From positions 1 through 32,888 of the forward strand of contig JAJCZP010000021.1 in assembly GCA_029262315.1 (NCBI GenBank): a stretch of 32,888 bases of DNA. Direction: 5' to 3'. The position numbers were made by a program, and so were the translations under genes. The notes under the pieces are model-generated. The model was not told the origin of the DNA. It did not search any database and saw only the letters and a list, made by a program, of their open reading frames with translations. Positions 1 to 7,875 of this stretch are shown piece by piece (the stretch's first letter is position 1; every line of letters begins with the position of its first letter). The DNA comes from Deltaproteobacteria bacterium. GTDB taxonomy: Bacteria; Desulfobacterota; Binatia; UTPRO1.

Positions 1-770
1 ATCCGACCCGCCCCAATCGAGCTGCGCACGGGGACTACGCGCCGCCGGAATTCAAGACGGCGACGGGAGTCAGGCACGCCGTGCAGGGGCGGCGGCTGAA
101 CGGTCCCGAGGGGATCGTCGTCCACTTCGACGCCTTTCGCATCAGGCGGGCGGGGAACGGGAGCGAAAACTCGGACCGGCGCTCGGTCGAAATGCTCAGA
201 TCCGCTCAGGACAACGGCTACCACTACGCCGAGATCAGTCGGACCGGTCGTATCCTGATTCCCGAGGGCTTCGACTGGAACGATTGGGGCTATCACGCGG
301 GGCGTAGCGTTTGTCCGCGGACGTCGCGTACCGGTGTTTCCAGGTACTATGTCGGCTTCGAGATGAACAATCCCGGCGTCCTCTACCCGACACAGGATCC
401 GGATGTCTTCTGCCCTTGGTTCAACGCCAAGCGTGACCGTCAGCAGAACGTGATTCTCGACGCCTCCCGTAAGTGCACGCGCATCTCCGAGCACGACGAA
501 TGGTATTCAGGGAGAGAGGCTCGTTTCGCGCAGGGGGAGAACATCGATCCACATTGGTACCTTCCCTACAGCTTCGATCAATTCGAGGCGCTGACGAACG
601 TAGCCGTCTATCTCGCCAGACGTTTTCCGGCCTCGTTTCGCATGGACCAAGTCTTCGGTCACGACGAGGTCGCGCCTCACCGGAAGAGCGATCCCGGAGG
701 TGCCCTCGCGAACCCCGACTTGGTGATGACGATGAGCCAGTTCCGGACGTATCTGCGCGAGCGTGTCTGA
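1..770 (+). CDS. N-acetylmuramoyl-L-alanine amidase (AmpD/PGRP fold), 5'-truncated by window edge
   Basis: Zinc amidase of the Amidase_2/PGRP family, expected to cut the bond between MurNAc and L-Ala in peptidoglycan. The frame is open from base 3 through the GTG at 81. The residues before that GTG continue the normal amidase N-terminus, so the true start lies outside the window and GTG 81 is internal. Numbering from codon 81, the zinc-ligand candidates are H15 (in VVHFDA), H194 and D204 (in GHDEVAPHRKSDPG). The 10-residue H-to-D spacing equals that of AmpD H154/D164. A YHAG motif and a YYVGFEMNNPG strand are also typical. The next gene, a secreted protease candidate, starts 62 bases downstream on the same strand. 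Whether this protein is exported cannot be seen because its N-terminus is missing. It could also be a phage- or toxin-type amidase. Family assignment is firm; biological role is not. Confidence 0.85.
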   Translation, partial: PTRPNRAAHGDYAPPEFKTATGVRHAVQGRRLNGPEGIVVHFDAFRIRRAGNGSENSDRRSVEMLRSAQDNGYHYAEISRTGRILIPEGFDWNDWGYHAGRSVCPRTSRTGVSRYYVGFEMNNPGVLYPTQDPDVFCPWFNAKRDRQQNVILDASRKCTRISEHDEWYSGREARFAQGENIDPHWYLPYSFDQFEALTNVAVYLARRFPASFRMDQVFGHDEVAPHRKSDPGGALANPDLVMTMSQFRTYLRERV

Positions 771-832
771 TGCTTCGCTCATCCGTCCTTCTTGACGAGC
801 GGCGGCACTGCTGCAAGGAGGGCGGTGAGCGT

Positions 833-1699
833 ATGAGACTCTTCGGACGACAGCATGCCGCCAGGGCCTCGCTCCTGCTGCTCATTGCCGCCACGCCAAC
901 GCAGGGCTTCGGGCAGATGACCTACGACGGTTGCCGAGACGTGCGCGGGATCCCCGTCGTGTCCACGCCGGGGCCGATAAACGACGTCGCGGTGGCTCGA
1001 CTCGGTCCACGCGGCGAGCCGGTGATCATCTACAATCCGAATGTACTCCGGTGGATGGCGCCGCAGACGCGCCTCTTCTGGTACGCGCATGAATGCGCGC
1101 ACCATGCGCTCGGGCATGCGTTCGGGGCGGCTCACCCTTTAGAAGTTGAACAGCAAGCGGACTGCTGGGGAATCCGGACGCTCATGGAGCGAGGCACGCT
1201 CAGCCAGCGAGATCTGCCGATCATTCAGCGAGACATCTCCCGTTCGACGGGAGACTGGACACATCTTCCGGGTCCACGGCGCGCCTTGAATCTGAGCGCA
1301 TGCTTGGAAAGTAGTCGCCGGTCACGAGGCCGGAAGGATAGCTGTGAGTTCGCACGCGATGGGGAATGCGACGAGCCCGACGTTTGCGATCCGGGGACCG
1401 ATACTGCCGACTGCGCGGACGGACGGAAGACGTCGCGACGTCGTGGGCCGAACTCTTGCGAGTTCGCGCGCGATGGCGAATGCGACGAGCCGGACCCCTG
1501 CGCACCCGGAACCGATACCAGGGACTGCCGTGCCGCTCGCGGCGGTTCGGGACGCTCGACCCGGAGGGTGCCGATGCCACCACCAGCGACCGTGTGCATG
1601 ACGAACTTCGGCCCATGCCCGATGGCCATGGCTGTGCCTATCGGATCGCCGTGTCTATGCCCGGGCCCGTACGGGGCCGTTCCGGGAATCGCCAACTAG
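833..1699 (+). CDS. Secreted M48-like metalloprotease candidate with tandem Cys-rich repeats
   Basis: Protein of 288 aa. I chose ATG 833 because it follows an AAGGAG (815-820) and begins a clear Sec signal peptide (residues 1-28, MRLFGRQ then a Leu-rich core). The same frame is open further upstream over the amidase gene but has no coding look there. HECAH (86-90) plus ExxAD (E106-D110) match the zinc site of M48-like gluzincins; this is family knowledge applied to visible motifs. After the protease-like part come two near-identical Cys-rich units (C171-C194 and C209-C232), then a tail with paired cysteines (CMTNFGPC, CLCPGPYG). It probably acts in the periplasm or outside the cell. The amidase upstream suggests a cell-envelope or secretion role, but that is inference. 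It is not a full-length M48 protease such as HtpX, and activity is unproven. Confidence 0.7.
   Translation: MRLFGRQHAARASLLLLIAATPTQGFGQMTYDGCRDVRGIPVVSTPGPINDVAVARLGPRGEPVIIYNPNVLRWMAPQTRLFWYAHECAHHALGHAFGAAHPLEVEQQADCWGIRTLMERGTLSQRDLPIIQRDISRSTGDWTHLPGPRRALNLSACLESSRRSRGRKDSCEFARDGECDEPDVCDPGTDTADCADGRKTSRRRGPNSCEFARDGECDEPDPCAPGTDTRDCRAARGGSGRSTRRVPMPPPATVCMTNFGPCPMAMAVPIGSPCLCPGPYGAVPGIAN
1343..1528 (+). repeat. Tandem Cys-rich repeat, two units with 38-residue period
   Basis: Two in-frame copies of the pattern CEFARDGECDEP-x-x-C-x-PGTDT-x-DC, spanning 1343-1414 and 1457-1528 in the protease-like gene. Each has four cysteines and an acidic DG-x-CDE core resembling calcium-binding or LNR-like modules. 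The nucleotide copies are similar but differ at many third positions, so this is a conserved protein module rather than a recent duplication. Confidence 0.75.
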
Positions 1700-1711
1700 G
1701 GCTGCCGCGCG

Positions 1712-2566
1712 ATGTCCGACCAGATCGATCATGGTGCGCTCGACGACCTGCGTAGCGAGGTCGTCGAGCTGCGAGGCCGCATCGAGGCCATCCGGAGGAA
1801 GCCCTGGTATCGAGAAGGGGGCGTCATCATCGCCGCACTGGCGTTGTTCGTCTCGGTGTTCGCGTTGGTCCTAAAGGAGCGCCAAGTAGGGCAAGAGTCG
1901 GAGCAGCGCGTCAGGGAGGACCTCCGGAGCGTGCTCAGCGAAGTGCAGGCGCTCCGGTCCGAGTTTCACGTGAAGGTCGACGCCGTCGCCGATCCGAGCA
2001 AGAGAGAGCGGGTTGCGTCCGCAATCAACGGACGAGCGTTCGTTCTCTTGGAGAAGGCGACGGCGCTGGTCGACGAGGTCCCAGAGAGCGAGATCACGAC
2101 CGCGGAATACTCCGCGCTGGGGAACCTGCTTCTTGATTTCGGGCGCTTCGACGATGCGCATCGGTATCTCAAGGAGGCGGCCGAACAAGCAGTTGGTCCG
2201 TTGGAACACGCGGGAACTCGGAAGGACGTGGCCCGGGTCCTGTACGCGAAAGGGAGCCCCGAAAAAGGGCGAGAGGAGTTCGCTGCGGCGATCAACTTCG
2301 TTGCAGACTCCACCGATCCACTGTCGCGTTTCCAAGTGCCGTTCATCCACGAAGTCTGGGGTGAGATGGAGCTGCTGACTGGCGGCAAGCAGCTGGCTGC
2401 GCAGCATTTCGTCAAGGCGAAGGAGGGCTATCACGCGTTAGAGCCCGTCTACGCGGAGCAAGCGAGGGCGGGGCTCGAACGAGTGACGACCAGACTTCGG
2501 AAGCTCGAGTCGGACGCAAAGCCGGTGCCGGCGCAGCCCGAAGCACCAGCTGCCTCCGGATATTGA
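1712..2566 (+). CDS. One-pass membrane protein with TPR-like helical domain
   Basis: Protein of 284 aa that I do not recognise as a named family. An N-terminal coiled coil (about residues 8-30) precedes one membrane segment (about 37-54), then a charged coiled coil (57-95). The C-terminal region (about 100-260) has the alternating helix pattern of TPR-like repeats, for example LGNLLLDFGRFDDAHRYLK and AKGSPEKGREEF. The last 20 residues are Pro/Ala-rich. It starts 12 bases after the stop of the protease-like gene, so the two are probably co-transcribed. No catalytic motif is visible. A scaffold or partner role for the neighbouring secreted protein is possible but is inference only. Confidence 0.7.
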   Translation: MSDQIDHGALDDLRSEVVELRGRIEAIRRKPWYREGGVIIAALALFVSVFALVLKERQVGQESEQRVREDLRSVLSEVQALRSEFHVKVDAVADPSKRERVASAINGRAFVLLEKATALVDEVPESEITTAEYSALGNLLLDFGRFDDAHRYLKEAAEQAVGPLEHAGTRKDVARVLYAKGSPEKGREEFAAAINFVADSTDPLSRFQVPFIHEVWGEMELLTGGKQLAAQHFVKAKEGYHALEPVYAEQARAGLERVTTRLRKLESDAKPVPAQPEAPAASGY

Positions 2567-2570
2567 GGGG

Positions 2571-2681
2571 CGAACACGGACGGCGCTGATCTTGCGTATG
2601 GCAAAGGGCGAGACGTCGGTGGCTGAGGCGGCCCGGAAACAAGGGTCGAAAGTCACGGAGGTCGAAAACTGGAAGGACCGG
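2571..2681 (+). pseudogene. Relic of an IS-type transposase helix-turn-helix
   Basis: Thirty-odd residues in one frame, including LRMAKGETSVAEAARKQG and VTEVENWKDR, look like the N-terminal HTH of IS3-type OrfA or orphan transposases (pattern KGE-S-VAE-AARK-G--V-EVE-WK-R). The similarity ends abruptly after KDR and the rest of the open frame (to 3032) has no transposase character. There is no plausible start codon with a ribosome site and no terminal repeats that I can see. Recognition is from memory of the family, so this is moderately uncertain. Confidence 0.45.
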
Positions 2682-3295
2682 CACACGCGGACGCAGCGTC
2701 ACGTGCCGCTGATGGACCGAGTAGAAGAGTATCCAGTAATTCTCTCCCCTTTCGCGATGCGCATCGGTAGTGCACTAAGGCGGACTCGGAACCATCGCGG
2801 CAAGGACATCTCCTCTGACGCACGATTCCGACCGGGACGGTCCGCAGTTTCGAGTTCGAAAATGCAGATTTCTACAACTTCCACCGCCGCCCGGATCGGC
2901 CGGTGTGGGGCCAATGCTCGGGAATCCCTGCGAAGGATAGGATTCGAGAGCCGCCCCCAATGGCACCCCCGGTCGGTTCGCGTCCCCCTGGGACCATTTG
3001 CAGTTGCTCAATCTTTCGATGTTTTCAGCTGACCGAGTACGCCTTTCACAAGGGTCCCGGTAAAGGTCCCGGTCTGGGCCGACCACGAAGATCCTCAGCC
3101 GGCAGGCGCCGCCAAGCCCGACGCATGGAACGCTACCGCGACCGAGCCGCCACGCGTGTCAGAACGGCGCAACTTCGAATCTGATCCATCGGTAAAATGT
3201 TGACAGCTTCCCAGACGCCATCGTAGGGGTTTCGACGCGCACCGGTAATCAGCGGGATGTGAGGTCACCTCGCCGAATAGGCCACGGGAGTTCGA
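2682..3295 (+). other. Gene-free stretch upstream of the triple-repeat membrane protein
   Basis: No frame here has a ribosome site plus recognisable protein content. A short direct repeat GTCCCGGT occurs at about 3054-3072. A TTGACA at 3200-3205 could be a -35 box for the gene at 3296, but no good -10 follows. The rest looks like decayed sequence. Confidence 0.4.
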
Positions 3296-4831
3296 GTGGA
3301 CAGCCCTTGGGAGTTGAAGCTCGAAGTAGGCTCGCATCTCCGACGAGTCCACTTCTTTCTGGTAGCTGCAAGTGTGGTCTGCGTTGCCGTCACGTTCGGC
3401 TATCGTGATCTGCGTATCTCGGCCGCAGAGGAGGAATTGGAGCGCCTTGCAGCCTTCGCGGACTACGCCGGGGCATTGGAGGCCAACGCAGGGCGGATCA
3501 AGAGGCGTCTCATCGGGTTCCGACTAGTCGTGGATCCGTCGAAGGCCGTGCTCGTCGGGCGCGAGGGTGTCGAGAAGCGACCAGCGCCGATACTCCCCGA
3601 CCTTGAGGAAGCCGAGTTGGAAGCCGACGGCGCCGATGGCATCCGCGATTGCGCCGAGTGGGGGAGTATCGCTCGCTCGGAGACTGCCGATTTCGACGAG
3701 GTTCTGGGGGGCGCGTCCAGAACCATTCGCTGTCGTTGGCTCGGTGAGAATACCCTCTTGTATCTCGAGGGTCCGGGTCCGCAGCCCGCCGCTACGGACC
3801 TACGCGTGGCAATTCCAAGCGGTGTCAGCCTAGCAAGGCCGGAGCAAGTCGAAAATGTCGGAGGTCAAGGCGTTCGCGATCTCGCGCTCGATGACTGCGC
3901 TGAATGGAGCGACATCAAGAGAACAGAGTTTCAGGACATTGCCGCTGCGATCAAGGCTTCGGGCGAGCAGGTAGACGGGACGATGCCGTGCCGATGGATC
4001 GGCGAGGACAGTTTGCTGTTCGCAATCAAGTCGCCGCGCGAAGAAGAAGACCCAAAGGACGTTTGGATCGCGACCCCACTCGCCACGGAGCTTCGCCCGT
4101 TCTCGGAGCTCAACACATTCGGGTTGCGGCGAATCGACGGCCGTGCGCTGGATCAATGCGCCGGGTCGCAAGACTCGAGCGACTACGATGATACGGCACT
4201 GGTCGCACTGCTGGATCAACGATTCGAGCAAGGCGAGTCCATCCTCTGCAAGTGGATAGCTCCCGCGAGACTGTTGGCCTATCCGGTGGAATGGGGCATC
4301 AAGGCCAACCAGAGCGTTCCTGAACGACTGCGCGAGGTCGTCGCCAAAGCCTACAGCGCTGCGTTCCCCAATCTCTGGGCGATAGAGGAGGAGATCTGGC
4401 AGGAGTCAGAGGACTTCGGCGAAGAGAGACCGTGGGATGACAAGCCACTCGTGTACATAGAGTCATACCTACAAACGAGGTTGCTGGCCCTCGATAAGCT
4501 CGACGTGTTCGGGTTCCCTCTCAATCGGACTCTTCTGTTCTATGGCGGGACCGGCTTCATCGTTCTCATCCAAACCTATTTTCTTCTGCACTTCCGTCAG
4601 CTCACGAAGATCGACTGTTCTCTCTTCCCATGGGTCGGGCTCTACGAAGATCGGCTGTCGAGAACCATCTTCTTCCTTTCGGTCGTGATGCTCCCGCCGG
4701 TCGCCCTCTGGATGTTCGCACTACAAGGACTCGCGCCGGCAGCGTGGGCCGTGTTTGCATCGGCCATTCTCAGCACTCTCATCGCGGCGGGGCAGGCGTG
4801 GGATCTGCGTGGACGGTGGACTGGTGGGTGA
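3296..4831 (+). CDS. Membrane protein with three periplasmic Cys-pair repeats
   Basis: Protein of 511 aa with no family I can name. It has an N-terminal membrane segment (about 19-36), a large probably periplasmic domain (40-405), and three C-terminal membrane segments (about 412-432, 456-474, 480-500). The domain holds three diverged repeats, each opening with a cysteine in a D/Q-C-A context and closing with C-R/K-W followed by I/L: C119/C146, C201/C232 and C288/C318. Repeat period is about 82-87 residues and each pair is 27-31 apart, which suits a disulfide per repeat. GTG 3296 is the furthest plausible start; no strong ribosome site precedes it. It stands alone between two gene-poor gaps. 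A sensor or envelope role is possible but unsupported. Confidence 0.65.
   Translation: MDSPWELKLEVGSHLRRVHFFLVAASVVCVAVTFGYRDLRISAAEEELERLAAFADYAGALEANAGRIKRRLIGFRLVVDPSKAVLVGREGVEKRPAPILPDLEEAELEADGADGIRDCAEWGSIARSETADFDEVLGGASRTIRCRWLGENTLLYLEGPGPQPAATDLRVAIPSGVSLARPEQVENVGGQGVRDLALDDCAEWSDIKRTEFQDIAAAIKASGEQVDGTMPCRWIGEDSLLFAIKSPREEEDPKDVWIATPLATELRPFSELNTFGLRRIDGRALDQCAGSQDSSDYDDTALVALLDQRFEQGESILCKWIAPARLLAYPVEWGIKANQSVPERLREVVAKAYSAAFPNLWAIEEEIWQESEDFGEERPWDDKPLVYIESYLQTRLLALDKLDVFGFPLNRTLLFYGGTGFIVLIQTYFLLHFRQLTKIDCSLFPWVGLYEDRLSRTIFFLSVVMLPPVALWMFALQGLAPAAWAVFASAILSTLIAAGQAWDLRGRWTGG
3647..4255 (+). repeat. Three internal protein repeats with paired cysteines
   Basis: Unit 1 starts DCAEWGSI and ends CRWLGENTLLY; unit 2 starts DCAEWSDI and ends CRWIGEDSLLF; unit 3 starts QCAGSQDS and ends CKWIAPARLLAY. 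Units 1 and 2 are clearly related, and unit 3 is more diverged. Confidence 0.65.
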
Positions 4832-5637
4832 CCGTCGGCTCTGATCAGGTCCGTAGCACGTCGAAGCTGCGTCCCACGACATCAGAACGGGCGCACCAAG
4901 TGCCACGATTTTGGGCAGCGCCGGGGAAGTGATTGGGCGCCGTGCTCACGAACCGTATCATGCACGAGATTGGTGCGAATGGGTGTCTGTACGCTGCACA
5001 GCAAAGACAACGACGGCTTTCCTTGACCGGCGCGGTTATGGGTGTCTCTTAGATCAGTGCCCTATTGTGTCCAGATTGGTCTGACGCCGAACACTTGACC
5101 ATCAAGCGCTCACCCGTCCACGCGAGCGGGGTTACTCCACTTCCATCCCGAGGTGGGACACCGTGTCGCGTTCTGAATCCGTAGCGTTCCTGAGTGCGTA
5201 GCGGCGCGACCGGTGGATTGAGAAAGTTTGTCCGAATCCCTGGGTGATTGAGACATCGCAGCCCCAAGACGCCCGCGCAGGTACCCACAAAGTGTAGGGC
5301 GCGTCCGCTACAGTGACGCGGGGAGGCGGACGCAGCTACGCATGACACCCTCTGGCGGATCAGCCGGATGAGCGAGGCGGGAACGCCGTAGCGCCGTCCG
5401 AGCGTGGGACTTGGCAGCTCGCTGGCTCGGATCGTCGAGCGACTAGTCGCGCTGATCGGAGCTCTCGGATGCGCGGGCGAGAGTCGGCGCGGGGGCCACG
5501 GTATCCAGGCGAACCCACGCTTGAGCCGTGCATTCTGAGTCGTGCGACGGCTGACAACAGAGTTAGGAGAGCAAATCCGGGCCAGCGTCCGACTTCGGAA
5601 CGCTACGTCAACCCAAACCGGGCGTTCACGCCGTCTA
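4832..5637. other. Gene-free stretch of about 800 bases
   Basis: No convincing gene in any frame. A long minus-strand open frame (5049-5933) overlaps the CBS gene in another frame and is rich in Arg/Ser, typical of a shadow. The decamer ATGGGTGTCT occurs twice (near 4978 and 5038). The stretch may be decayed mobile DNA, but I found no transposase remnant or matching terminal repeats. Confidence 0.4.
5301..5333. repeat. Inverted repeat GCGTCCGC/GCGGACGC
   Basis: Perfect 8-bp arms at 5301-5308 and 5326-5333 with a 17-base loop, inside the gene-free stretch. There is no T-run, so it is not a classic terminator. Function unknown; chance occurrence in GC-rich DNA is possible. Confidence 0.35.
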
Positions 5638-6036
5638 TCACGGTCCGCTCGACGCTTCCGCGAGAAGGCGGAGCGCGTCGGTGCTCGTGAAGATGCCGAC
5701 GAGAACGGCACCGTCGACGACCAGCGCACTCGCAACCCCGCGCTCGACCATCGCGTTGGCGACGTCCCGGAGCGGCGTGAGCGGGCCCACGGTGAGCGGT
5801 TGCGTGGTGCAGACTTCGCCAACCGTGCGTTTCGCGGCCGCCGCGCCGTCGCGCAGCCATGCCTCGTGCGCGTCGTCCCGAGACAGGATGCCGACGAGCG
5901 CGGGTCCGTCCAGGACCGGCACGTGATGTACACGCTCGGCGCGCATGCGGTCGAGGGCGGCGCCCAGTGTCTCCCGCCGGTCCACCTCGGCCGGCAGGTG
6001 GCTCATGAACTCACGAATGGGACGCGTCGTACGCAT
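5638..6036 (-). CDS. Two-CBS-domain protein
   Basis: Protein of 132 aa made of a CBS pair and little else. The first CBS runs from about 10 to 60 (HHVPVLDGPALVGILSRDD) and the second from about 70 to 128 (ASALVVDGAVLVGIFTSTDA). CBS pairs usually bind adenine nucleotides and act as energy sensors; no output domain is attached here. ATG 6036 is preceded by a GGTAAGGA ribosome site. It lies alone on the minus strand, downstream of the nos locus and not obviously part of it. The ligand cannot be predicted. Confidence 0.85.
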   Translation of the reverse strand: MRTTRPIREFMSHLPAEVDRRETLGAALDRMRAERVHHVPVLDGPALVGILSRDDAHEAWLRDGAAAAKRTVGEVCTTQPLTVGPLTPLRDVANAMVERGVASALVVDGAVLVGIFTSTDALRLLAEASSGP

Positions 6037-6057
6037 CCATCGTCCTTACCAGAGAAT

Positions 6058-6238
6058 GCCGCTCGCGCTCTACCGGGAGCGGTGCGGCGGCGACGTCATC
6101 CCGGTCACCGCCCGCACCGGCACGGCCGCCGACAAGGCGCGCGTGTGGCCGACCATGGTGGCGCAGTGGCCGGACTACGACGCGTACCAAGCGAGCTGTC
6201 CGCGGGAGATCCCGGTAGTGCTGCTGCGTCCTCGCTGA
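6058..6238 (+). pseudogene. C-terminal fragment of a deazaflavin (F420)-dependent nitroreductase-like gene
   Basis: Sixty residues ending in IPVVLLRPR-stop, with TARTGTAADKARVWP then WPDYDAYQ, resemble the C-terminal third of DDN-type deazaflavin-dependent oxidoreductases (pattern V-AR---ERARLWP-MV---PDY--YQ----REIPVV-L-P). Normal members are about 130-160 aa. The upstream part of this frame runs antisense over the CBS gene and has no family resemblance, so the N-terminal domain is missing. This is probably a truncated relic. Recognition is from memory of the family. Confidence 0.5.
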
Positions 6239-6265
6239 ACGAACTGCGAACGCTGGCCCCGCAGC

Positions 6266-6649
6266 TCACGGCCCGGTGGCCGGCTCGTACTGGCATTGGC
6301 AGAAGTCGCGGATATGGGCGACCAGCGCCTTGATCTTCGCGTCACCGAGATAGTCGAACGATTGCATCATGGGACTCTTGCCGACGCCCAGGCCGCCCTT
6401 CTTGATCATGTCGAAGATCTGCTGGTCGGAGATCGGACTCATGATCGCAGCGCTCGAGAACTTACGCGGCGTGGGTTTCAGCACGGCCGAGCCGGGCCCG
6501 TCGGCGTTGCCCGTAGCGCCGTGGCACACCGCGCACAGCTCGCCGTAGACCTGCGCTCCCTCACTTCCGGCGATCGCATCCGCGCGCAACGCGATCAGGC
6601 CCAGCCCGACCACGAGGACCGCGATGACGACCCCTCGAACATTGCTCAC
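6266..6649 (-). CDS. Monoheme c-type cytochrome of the nos cluster
   Basis: Protein of 127 aa with an N-terminal signal sequence (about residues 5-27) and one heme-binding site CAVCH (C39, C42, H43). A Met-rich PMMQSF motif offers the distal heme ligand. It is a periplasmic class I cytochrome likely to pass electrons to or from the Nos system. Its GTG start overlaps the nosL stop by four bases (GTGA), so it is translationally coupled to nosL and is the last gene of the operon. Small cytochromes of this kind (NosC-like) are known in clade II nos clusters. The exact electron partner is inference. Confidence 0.88.
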   Translation of the reverse strand: MSNVRGVVIAVLVVGLGLIALRADAIAGSEGAQVYGELCAVCHGATGNADGPGSAVLKPTPRKFSSAAIMSPISDQQIFDMIKKGGLGVGKSPMMQSFDYLGDAKIKALVAHIRDFCQCQYEPATGP

Positions 6650-7167
6650 TCCCCTGCCCTCCTGACCAGCTCGTACAACGGTGCAGGCTTCGCGTCCCTG
6701 CGGCCGGCAACGGCAATCAGCTCGTCAAGCGTCCGCACCGTCCCGTCGTTCTCCATCGCCACCTCCTGGGCGCGCGCCTCCGCGGCGAACGCGGCGGCGC
6801 CATGGCCCATCGGGCTACTGAGGTCCTTGCTGACGGCGAAGAAGGCCGTATCGGCGGGGATCCAGTCTTCGGTGTCGTGATCGTGAACCCAGAACTTCGC
6901 CACGACGTTTGGATGGCGTCCATGGAACAACACCATGTCGCCGATGTCGTCGAATCGATGTGTTTCCCCTTGCCGTGTGATCGTCGCCGCGGCGAAACGT
7001 GGGGCCTCGATGCGCATGCGGCAATGATCGCAGCTGTCCTCCCCAGCGCGAATCTCGGGTGGAACCTCGAGATTCGGCGCGGGGTCACACCCGGCCCCCA
7101 GAAGGCCCGCCACGAGCAGAAGACAGACGACACGCCTCACGGCGCGACGACCTGACCGTGCGCGCAC
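6646..7167 (-). CDS. nosL: NosL copper chaperone lipoprotein
   Basis: Protein of 173 aa from GTG 7167; GTG 7140 is an alternative with a shorter signal. Neither has a strong ribosome site, and longer reads overlap the upstream gene. The signal peptide ends at an atypical lipobox LGAGC (C27), suggesting lipid anchoring on the periplasmic face. The NosL copper site C46-x-x-C49-x-M51 (CDHCRM) is present; most NosL have CxxCM or CGM-type variants. NosL delivers Cu(I) to apo-NosZ. The MVLFHGRHPNVVAKFWVHD stretch and the C-terminal helix fit the family. It lies 10 bases after the cupredoxin-like gene and overlaps the terminal cytochrome gene. Confidence 0.9.
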   Translation of the reverse strand: MRARSGRRAVRRVVCLLLVAGLLGAGCDPAPNLEVPPEIRAGEDSCDHCRMRIEAPRFAAATITRQGETHRFDDIGDMVLFHGRHPNVVAKFWVHDHDTEDWIPADTAFFAVSKDLSSPMGHGAAAFAAEARAQEVAMENDGTVRTLDELIAVAGRRDAKPAPLYELVRRAGE

Positions 7168-7177
7168 GAACCCGTCG

Positions 7178-7858
7178 TCACGGTTTGTCCGCTGACTCGG
7201 GCGCGGGCGCGAGCTCGACCTCCAGCTCGACGGCGTCCGCATCGCCGACCTCGACGCCGCTCCGCTTGGTGATCACGCCTTCGTGCCAGATGCGGACCTC
7301 ATGCGTGCCCGCCGGCACGTTCGGGATCGAGAAGCGCCCGGTCCCGTCCGTCACCGCCGCGTACGGATGGTCGAACACCAGCACATACGCGTGCTCTCCT
7401 GGATGAGGATTGCACACTACCTGGATGAATCCGGTGTCCTCGCGATAGCGATGGTAGGCGGTGATCGGCTTCTTCACCTCCATACCGGCCTCTGGAAGCG
7501 CGACGTTGTAGAGCGTCGCGCCGTAGTGCAATGGGCGCTGCGACTTTTCCTTCTGGTATGCGAGGCCCATGTACAGGTGGGTGTTGTGCAGCGTATCGTC
7601 GTCGTTCCGGAACACGAACGAGTTGCCGACGAAACCGATACTGACGTGCGGCTCGAAGCGACCGGAAACATGGCTGATGGTCGTATCGCGATCGGGCACC
7701 GTGCCGGCCAGCCCCTCGATCCACACCACCGCGGGCTTGCCGGCAGCGACACCCGCAATGTTGCCCTGCAACTCCGCCGCTTGCCCGATGTCGGCTCCGC
7801 AGACGAGTAGCAATCCCGATGCGACCAGGCTGGCACAAAAGACGTTCCGCAATCTCAT
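7178..7858 (-). CDS. Periplasmic cupredoxin-like protein with carboxypeptidase-regulatory-like tail
   Basis: Protein of 226 aa. ATG 7858 has a clear AGGAG ribosome site, and the longer open frame upstream overlaps nosY antifunctionally. Signal peptide about 1-28. The first domain has a plastocyanin-like layout: FVFRNDDDTLHNTHLY (H91/H94) and VVCNPHPGEHAYV (C149, H152, H156), which can provide a His-Cys-His copper site. The end (about 160-215) is a beta-sandwich of carboxypeptidase regulatory type (GRFSIPNVPAGTHEVRIWHEG). Similar proteins are annotated as methylamine-utilisation-type or plastocyanin-like. Its place between nosY and nosL suggests copper handling or electron transfer to NosZ; that is inference. 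Confidence 0.75.
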   Translation of the reverse strand: MRLRNVFCASLVASGLLLVCGADIGQAAELQGNIAGVAAGKPAVVWIEGLAGTVPDRDTTISHVSGRFEPHVSIGFVGNSFVFRNDDDTLHNTHLYMGLAYQKEKSQRPLHYGATLYNVALPEAGMEVKKPITAYHRYREDTGFIQVVCNPHPGEHAYVLVFDHPYAAVTDGTGRFSIPNVPAGTHEVRIWHEGVITKRSGVEVGDADAVELEVELAPAPESADKP

Positions 7859-7875
7859 ATCTGCTCTCCTGAGAC

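Noticed and set aside
2592-3032. 146-codon plus-strand frame
   Set aside because: Only its first 30 residues resemble a transposase HTH; the remainder lacks coding character, so it is listed as a relic and not as a gene.
5049-5933. Minus-strand frame of 294 codons across the gene-free stretch
   Set aside because: It overlaps the CBS gene in another frame, is Arg/Ser-rich, and shows no protein motif or ribosome site.
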